Shown piece after piece: positions 5,653 through 10,423 of a stretch of 10,423 nucleotides of DNA (the first letter of the stretch is position 1; each line of letters opens with the position of its first letter). The position numbers and the translations under genes are program-made. The stretch covers positions 1 to 10,423 of the forward strand of contig JAEXEM010000162.1 in assembly GCA_023401045.1 (NCBI GenBank), written 5' to 3'. This stretch comes from Actinomycetes bacterium (lineage in GTDB: Bacteria; Actinomycetota; Actinomycetes; Actinomycetales; Cellulomonadaceae). The notes below the pieces were generated by a model. It was not told the origin of the DNA and ran no database searches. It saw only the letters and a list, made by a program, of their open reading frames with translations.

Positions 5653-6705
5653 TCAGGACGAGGACGAGGACGTGCCGGCCTCGAGGATCGACACGATCGA
5701 GAACAGCGTGAAGCACACCGCGCCGAGCCCGACGAGCACGTGCGCACCGACGAAGTACCCGGGCTGGCGCGCGGTGGCCTCGAAGAGGAACGCCGCGAAG
5801 AACAGGCACGTGAGCGCGGTGCCGACCGGGATGAGCGGGATGCGCACGGCCAGCGGGAAGCTCTGCCGCCACACGAGCGCGAGCAGGACGACCTTCGACA
5901 GGATGCTGAAGCAGATGAGCCCCAGCCCGATGAGCACCGTGCCGGGAGCGAGCCGCGCCGGGTCGTCCGACGCGACGAGGACGACGATCCCCTGGACGAC
6001 GTTGATGACGCCCATCGCGACGACCCACCACGTCCACCGGAAGCGCTCCGGCTCGCCGAACTCGTTGCGGACCTGCCGCACGATGCTCGCGACGAGCGAG
6101 ACGAGCGCGGCGCAGATGAGCGACAGCCCTGTGAGCACGTGCCCGGCGACGATGCTCGCCGAGTCGCCGCGCAGGTAGAGGCTGAACGCGATGACGAGGC
6201 CGACGAGGGCGAGGACGACCGGCACCGCGACGAGCGCGGCGGCGACGCCACGGGTGTGGGCACCGTCCGGCGGGCCGCCGCCGACGGGACGCGCCGCGGC
6301 GGCGGAGATGAGGACGAACCTCGTCGACGCGGCGGCCACGGTGCTCACGCACGCGGCGATGAACCCCACGCCGACGACGACGTGCCCGGCGACGACGTCG
6401 GGCGCCGCGTCGCCACGCCCGATGATCGTCACGCCCCACACGACGGTCGCGACGGCCACCGCGTACCCGAGCGCGGGCAGCGCGACGACCCAGAACCGTC
6501 CGTAGCGGTGGACGAGCTGACGGATGATCGTCGCGGCCGTCGTGAACAGCGCGATGCAGATCGCCGTGAGCGCCACGTTGACGTGACCGGCCACCTGGTG
6601 CCCGGGGTCGTCGCCGCCGGAGAGCACGTACAGCCCGAAGGCCAGGCAGACGGCCCCCATCGCCAACGGGATCGCCCGGAACAGCACGCTGATCGTCGGG
6701 TTCAC
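5653..6705 (-). CDS. YhiM-like inner-membrane protein (DUF2776 family)
   Basis: Protein of 350 residues, the same length as I recall for E. coli YhiM. The C-terminal block VLVGLGAVCFTLFSIVSILEAG (323-344) and the N-terminal opening are, from memory, nearly those of YhiM; YhiM has been linked to low-pH survival in E. coli, but its biochemical activity is not known. About ten membrane segments are visible. The chain is an internal repeat: VAGHV at 38-42, 105-109 and 186-190, then APGTV at 253-257 and VGAHV at 319-323. Each is followed by a small-residue-rich hydrophobic helix containing a Cys or Ala-Cys (GLxxICxAL type). The protein ends in five serines. The start is GTG at 6705, preceded by a G-rich run that can serve as a ribosome site. 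It is divergent from jetA and convergent with the dehydrogenase; a functional link with either is not evident. Confidence 0.85.
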   Translation of the reverse strand: MNPTISVLFRAIPLAMGAVCLAFGLYVLSGGDDPGHQVAGHVNVALTAICIALFTTAATIIRQLVHRYGRFWVVALPALGYAVAVATVVWGVTIIGRGDAAPDVVAGHVVVGVGFIAACVSTVAAASTRFVLISAAAARPVGGGPPDGAHTRGVAAALVAVPVVLALVGLVIAFSLYLRGDSASIVAGHVLTGLSLICAALVSLVASIVRQVRNEFGEPERFRWTWWVVAMGVINVVQGIVVLVASDDPARLAPGTVLIGLGLICFSILSKVVLLALVWRQSFPLAVRIPLIPVGTALTCLFFAAFLFEATARQPGYFVGAHVLVGLGAVCFTLFSIVSILEAGTSSSSS

Positions 6706-6740
6706 GCCCCCACCCCCCGCACGGACGACCTGTTGACGTC

Positions 6741-6746
6741 ACGGTA
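6741..6746 (-). promoter_or_regulatory. Possible -10 element for the YhiM-like gene
   Basis: TACCGT (TANNNT) read leftward would start RNA near 6734, about 29 nt before the GTG. It overlaps by one base an 8-bp palindrome TGACGTCA at 6734-6741. No -35 box is recognised. Confidence 0.25.
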
Positions 6747-6762
6747 CGGAGAGGTGGGGCGT

Positions 6763-6780
6763 GGCGCCTGTCGGGGCGCC
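6763..6780. repeat. GGCGCC inverted repeat in the divergent yhiM-like/jetA control region
   Basis: GGCGCC-TGTCGG-GGCGCC gives a perfect 6-bp stem with a 6-bp centre, 78 bp upstream of jetA. It could be an operator or a transcript hairpin; GC-rich chance cannot be excluded. Confidence 0.3.
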
Positions 6781-6843
6781 GGGACAGGGGTCGGCGACGG
6801 TGCGCAGAGGGTGTCGTGGTCCCGGGCACCGCCGCCGTCCACC

Positions 6844-6849
6844 TACGCT
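6844..6849 (+). promoter_or_regulatory. -10 element of the jet operon promoter (near-leaderless)
   Basis: TACGCT lies 8 nt before the jetA ATG. With no Shine-Dalgarno sequence there, the transcript likely starts within a base or two of the start codon. No clear -35 box. Confidence 0.4.
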
Positions 6850-6857
6850 GTCCCGCG

Positions 6858-8321
6858 ATGATCACTCGTGCCGAAGGGGCGTACCTGGGAGCCGTCCGGG
6901 CGTTCCAGAACCCCATGCTCGACCTGCTGCACAAGCGGCACGCTCCCCTGGTCGTCTCGTTGCTCTCGCTCGTGTTCACCGCCGAGCGCCCCGTCGTGCC
7001 CGTCGCCGACGCGCACACCGAGGTCGGCGACGCCCTCGACCAGCTGCGCGCGGCGGGGCACGGTGACGACCTGCCCGTCGGCTCGGCACGCGACCTGTGC
7101 CGCCAGTGGGCCGACGCCGGGTGGCTCGTGCGGCACGTGCTCGACGACGACGTCGAGGTCTACCGGCTGTCCGCGCACGCCGTCGGGGCGCTCGAGGTCG
7201 CCGGTCGCGCCGGCGGGGCCCGGGCACGGGTGTCGCAGTCGCGGGTGCGGACGCTGCTCGAGGCCGTCGAGCGGCTCGCGCTCGACGCCGACCCGGACGT
7301 CATGGTCCGCATCGCCCGGCTCGACAGCGAGGTGAAGCGCCTGCAGGCCGAGATCGCCCGGCTGGAGCGCACCGGCGTCGTCGAGGAGGTCGACGACGAG
7401 GAGCTGCTCGAGGAGGCGGAGAACGTCGTCCACCTCGTGCGCGAGCTGCCCGCGGACTTCGCCCGTGTCGCGGAGTCCATCAAGGCGATGCAGCGCGACG
7501 TCGTCACCGCGCTGCGCCAGGACGAGCGACCGACCGGTGAGGTGCTGCGCGAGTACCTGCAGCGCGGTGAGCAGGTGATGGACGCGACCCCCGAGGGGCG
7601 CGCGTTCACCGGTGCCCTGCGGCTGCTCGGCGACCCGCAGCGGCTCGACGACCTGTCGACGCAGCTCGACACGGTGCTGCGCCACCGCTTCGCCGCCCGG
7701 CTCCCCTCCTCCCAGCGTGCCGAGCTGCGCGACGTCGTGCGCCGCATCGAGCAGGGGCTCGAGCAGGTGCTCTCCGCGCAGCGCGAGGCGTCGTACGTCA
7801 TCACCGCGCAGGTGCGCAACCACGACCCGCTGCGCGACCGGCAGGTCGACGACCTGCTGCGCGACGTCATGACGGGCCTGCAGGCCTGGCTGCCGGACTC
7901 CCGGCGCGGGCAGGCCGTCCGGCCGCTGCGCCGGCTGCCCGTGGCCGACGTCGAGCACCTGCGCCAGACACCCGGTGACGTGCGCCCGCCGCAGGCACCC
8001 GAGGCGCTCACCGACTGGGACGACGACGAGCCCGTGACCGACACCGACGCCCGCGCGTGGGGCGGGCCGCACTACGCCGACCTCGACGCGCACCTGCGCG
8101 CGCTCGACGGCGCCGAGGTCGACGTCGCGGAGGCCTTCCGGGCCGCACCCGAGCAGCTGCGCCGCCCGGTCGACCTGCTGGGCCTGCTCGAGCTCGCGCA
8201 CCAGCGCGGCATGACCGAGAGCGACGAGCTGACGTTCGTCGACGCCGTCCGGCCGGACGGCACCCGCCGCCGGTTCGCGTTCGCGGCGACGACGACGAGG
8301 ACGAAGGACGAGGAGCGATGA
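6858..8321 (+). CDS. jetA: Wadjet subunit JetA (DUF3375, MukF-like kleisin)
   Basis: Protein of 487 residues. In Wadjet defence JetA is the kleisin that bridges the two JetC heads and binds JetB. Sequence features: an N-terminal winged-helix-like part beginning [19 protein letters not shown] (18-36), typical of DUF3375, and running to about 115 ([12 protein letters not shown]). A helical stretch at about 122-220 includes the charged coiled-coil segment [17 protein letters not shown] (154-170). Next comes the conserved [14 protein letters not shown] (247-260), then a helical middle part to about 350, an acidic linker, and a C-terminal domain ending at 487. The start at 6858 is chosen over an in-frame ATG at 6816 because the -10-like TACGCT would lie inside the longer version and the extra 14 residues have no family character. 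Its stop overlaps the jetB start by 4 bp (ATGA), showing translational coupling. Confidence 0.9.
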   Translation: MITRAEGAYLGAVRAFQNPMLDLLHKRHAPLVVSLLSLVFTAERPVVPVADAHTEVGDALDQLRAAGHGDDLPVGSARDLCRQWADAGWLVRHVLDDDVEVYRLSAHAVGALEVAGRAGGARARVSQSRVRTLLEAVERLALDADPDVMVRIARLDSEVKRLQAEIARLERTGVVEEVDDEELLEEAENVVHLVRELPADFARVAESIKAMQRDVVTALRQDERPTGEVLREYLQRGEQVMDATPEGRAFTGALRLLGDPQRLDDLSTQLDTVLRHRFAARLPSSQRAELRDVVRRIEQGLEQVLSAQREASYVITAQVRNHDPLRDRQVDDLLRDVMTGLQAWLPDSRRGQAVRPLRRLPVADVEHLRQTPGDVRPPQAPEALTDWDDDEPVTDTDARAWGGPHYADLDAHLRALDGAEVDVAEAFRAAPEQLRRPVDLLGLLELAHQRGMTESDELTFVDAVRPDGTRRRFAFAATTTRTKDEER

Positions 8322-9277
8322 CGGACACCGTCGTGCACGACGACGTGGAGACCGGCGGTTTCATCGCGCCGGTCGCCATGGAGGACGACCCCGCCGAGCT
8401 GTTCGCCGGGGACACCGGCACGCTCGACGCCGACGTGCGCCGCGTGCTCGTCCGGCTGCTGCAGCGCCGCTTCCTGCTCGCCGAGCGCAACCCTGCGCAG
8501 TGGCGCACCCTGCTGGAGAACCAGCAGGTCATCGAGTCGCGGCTGCACGACCTGTTCGTCCACCTCGTCGTCGACCACGAGCGCGGCATCGCGTACAAGC
8601 GGCAGGTGCGCTCGGCCGAGCTCGACGTGCCCGTGCTGCTGCGCGACGAGCCGTACACGCGCGCCGAGACGCTCGTCCTCGTCCACCTGCGCACCGTCTT
8701 CCAGCGCGAGCGCGGTGCTGGCGAGACGTCCGCTCGCGTCGACGTCGAGGAGCTCGAGGCGACGGCGCTCACGTACTTCGACCCGGACGACACGAACGTC
8801 GCCGGCCATCAGCGCGAGATCCGCACCGCGGTCGCCCGCCTGGCGAAGGACGGGATCATCGAGGAGGAGTCCGAGGGCCGCTACCGCGTGACCCCGCTCG
8901 TCGAGATCGTCCTCAGCACCGAGCGGCTCGCCGAGCTGCGCGACTGGCTGCGCACGCGGGGCGAGGAGGCGGACGACGTTCCCGTCGCCGACGACCGGGC
9001 CGGGGCGTCCGACGCCCCCGACGTGGCCGAGGCCGGCAGCGACGAGGCCGTGGACGGTGACGTCGACGACCGCGCGGACGACGCCGCGCACGAGGACGAC
9101 GCCAAGGTCGAGGACGAGGCGCCCCGCGCCACCGGGACGACCGACGCCGCGGTGGCCGACCACCGGGGCGACGCAGCCGCGGGCGGAGTGGTCGAGGAGA
9201 TCCCCGGCCAGGGGACGATCGACGAGGCGCTGGCGGAGCAGACGTCCGCCGACGAGGACGAGGAGACGGCACCGTGA
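8318..9277 (+). CDS. jetB: Wadjet subunit JetB (DUF4194, MukE-like KITE protein)
   Basis: Protein of 319 residues. JetB is the winged-helix KITE subunit that binds the JetA kleisin and DNA. The DUF4194 body spans about residues 25-215: [20 protein letters not shown] (37-56) opens it, then [20 protein letters not shown] (78-97), [19 protein letters not shown] (107-125), the second winged helix [19 protein letters not shown] (167-185) and [13 protein letters not shown] (188-200). Residues 216-319 are an acidic, low-complexity tail with about 36 Asp/Glu and 5 Lys/Arg. It is likely disordered and, from what I recall of the family, unusually long. The tail includes a small hydrophobic patch, [16 protein letters not shown] (293-308). 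The start codon overlaps the jetA stop (ATGA), with AGGAG just before it, and the stop overlaps the jetC start (GTGA). Confidence 0.9.
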   Translation: MTDTVVHDDVETGGFIAPVAMEDDPAELFAGDTGTLDADVRRVLVRLLQRRFLLAERNPAQWRTLLENQQVIESRLHDLFVHLVVDHERGIAYKRQVRSAELDVPVLLRDEPYTRAETLVLVHLRTVFQRERGAGETSARVDVEELEATALTYFDPDDTNVAGHQREIRTAVARLAKDGIIEEESEGRYRVTPLVEIVLSTERLAELRDWLRTRGEEADDVPVADDRAGASDAPDVAEAGSDEAVDGDVDDRADDAAHEDDAKVEDEAPRATGTTDAAVADHRGDAAAGGVVEEIPGQGTIDEALAEQTSADEDEETAP

Positions 9278-10423
9278 CGATGGTCGACTCGCTGTTCGGG
9301 CTCATCCCGGCGGCGTCGACGGGTCAGCAGTGGGTCGCGCTCGACCTGCAGCTCGTCAACTGGGGCGGGTACGACGGGCACCACCGGGTGCGGCTGGCGT
9401 CGACCGCGACGCTGCTCTCCGGCGGGTCCGGGTCCGGCAAGTCGACCCTCATGGACGCGTACATCGCGCTGCTCATGCCGCACACGACGCCGTTCAACGG
9501 CGCGTCGAACGGCGGTGTCGTCGGGCGTCCCCGCGGCAAGGACCAGCGCAACATCCTATCGTACGCGCGCGGCAAGCTCGACGAGTCCCGCACCGAGGAG
9601 GGCACCCGGGAGCGGGTGCTGCGCGGCGACGGCAAGGACACGTGGTCGGCGATCGCGATGACGTGGGCCGACCAGTCGGGCACCCGGTTCACCGCGGTGC
9701 GCGCCTGGTACGTGCCGTCGACGGCCCGCACCCTCGAGGACGTCACCGCGGTGCGGGCGACGCGCGAGGGCGAGCTCGACCTGCGCGACCTCGAACCGGC
9801 CGCCGGCCAGCGGCTGGCACGCGCCGCCGTGGCGGCGACCGGTCTCACGTGCTTCGACACCGACCGGGAGTTCACCGCGCGGCTGCACTCGACGCTCGGC
9901 ATCGGCGCCGCGGGCGACGGTGGCAAGGCCGTCGCCCTGCTCGGGCGCATCCAGGCCGGGCAGCAGATCACGACGGTCGACGCCCTGTACAAGGCGATGG
10001 TCCTCGAGGAGCCGGACACGTTCGCCACGGCCGACGCCGTCGTCGAGCAGTTCGACAAGCTCACCGGCACGCGCGACCAGATGATCACCGCCCGCCAGCA
10101 GGTGAAGGCCCTCGAGCCGATCCGCGGGCACCGCGCGGCGATCGAGGAGGCCGCGGCCCGGCTGCGTGTCGTCGACGCCGTCGGAGGGTTCGACGACGGG
10201 ACGTCCCCGGCAGCACTGTGGCGCCACGAGCGCCGGCTCGGGCTGCTGCGCGACGTCGAGTCCGACCTGCAGGCCCGGCACCGCGAGGCGCAGCGGCTCG
10301 CCGCGGAGACCTCGGCGCGGGTGACCGCGGCCCGGGCCGAGCTCGACGGCATCAAGCAGACGCTGTGGGCCTCGGGCGGTGACCGCCTCGCGACGGCGCA
10401 GCGCGAGCTGCGCGGGGTCGACG
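9274..10423 (+). CDS. jetC: Wadjet subunit JetC (MukB/SMC-like ATPase), N-terminal part
   Basis: The first 383 codons are present and the frame is open at the right edge; full-length family members exceed 1,000 residues. JetC is the SMC-type ATPase that drives DNA-loop extrusion. Visible: LFGLIPA at the N-terminus; a head strand [16 protein letters not shown] (20-35); Walker A GGSGSGKS at 50-57 followed by [12 protein letters not shown]; and an Asn/Gly-rich loop, FNGASNGG, near 75-82. After the N-lobe of the head (to about 265), a long charged heptad-like region starts at about residue 268 ([20 protein letters not shown] and on), the outgoing coiled coil. The signature motif and Walker B would be in the missing C-terminal half. 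The GTG at 9274 overlaps the jetB stop and has AGGAG 8 nt upstream; an ATG two codons later is the alternative. jetD is expected further right. Confidence 0.92.
   Translation, partial: MTMVDSLFGLIPAASTGQQWVALDLQLVNWGGYDGHHRVRLASTATLLSGGSGSGKSTLMDAYIALLMPHTTPFNGASNGGVVGRPRGKDQRNILSYARGKLDESRTEEGTRERVLRGDGKDTWSAIAMTWADQSGTRFTAVRAWYVPSTARTLEDVTAVRATREGELDLRDLEPAAGQRLARAAVAATGLTCFDTDREFTARLHSTLGIGAAGDGGKAVALLGRIQAGQQITTVDALYKAMVLEEPDTFATADAVVEQFDKLTGTRDQMITARQQVKALEPIRGHRAAIEEAAARLRVVDAVGGFDDGTSPAALWRHERRLGLLRDVESDLQARHREAQRLAAETSARVTAARAELDGIKQTLWASGGDRLATAQRELRGVD

Noticed and set aside
6816..6857. Earlier start codon for jetA
   Set aside because: The extra 14 residues are not family-like, and the likely -10 box lies within them.
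6843..8201. A 452-codon leftward frame opposite jetA
   Set aside because: Low-complexity antisense shadow; jetA has family motifs and coupled neighbours on the plus strand.
9274..10423. RecN/SbcC repair ATPase instead of JetC
   Set aside because: The Walker A is shared by these families, but the preceding DUF3375 and DUF4194 genes and overlapping starts specify the Wadjet arrangement.
1..10423. CRISPR arrays, insertion sequences, rRNA, riboswitches
   Set aside because: No regularly spaced repeats, transposase motifs, terminal inverted repeats or known RNA folds other than the tRNA were seen.

Overview
The window is very GC-rich DNA with near-universal G/C third codon positions, a tRNA-Leu without an encoded CCA end, a Gram-positive-type LexA box and several promoters of the TANNNT type placed directly in front of start codons. 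This fits a high-GC actinomycete. A Cellulomonas-like member of the Micrococcales is my guess, not something the sequence proves.

Layout from left to right. Positions 1-2731 read leftward: the N-terminus of an XRE-type regulator (cut by the window edge), DNA polymerase IV (dinB) with a perfect LexA palindrome in its promoter, and an AI-2E/PerM-family membrane protein with a CRP-like palindrome upstream. A rightward tRNA-Leu(GAG) with promoter and a strong intrinsic terminator follows (2883-3080). Next comes a lone rightward PD-(D/E)XK nuclease-like gene (3183-3788) with codon use unlike its neighbours. Then there is a divergent pair, a TetR repressor (leftward) and a short-chain dehydrogenase (rightward), sharing a 100-bp control region with two operator-like repeats 22 bp apart. 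A leftward membrane protein of the YhiM/DUF2776 family lies at 5653-6705.

The right third (6858-10423) is the most notable part: a translationally coupled operon of jetA, jetB and the start of jetC, encoding a MukBEF-like SMC complex of the Wadjet anti-plasmid defence system. JetA (kleisin), JetB (KITE) and JetC (SMC ATPase) form a DNA-loop-extruding motor. In described systems it works with the nuclease JetD to cut small closed circular DNA. jetD would be expected just past the right edge and is not visible. JetB carries an unusual, roughly 100-residue acidic tail.

The genes otherwise form separate small units: DNA damage tolerance (dinB under SOS control), a repressor-controlled oxidoreductase, a possible acid-stress membrane protein, and two DNA-directed functions (the orphan nuclease and Wadjet) downstream of a tRNA gene, a common integration site for accessory DNA. 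No insertion sequence, integrase, CRISPR array or rRNA is seen.
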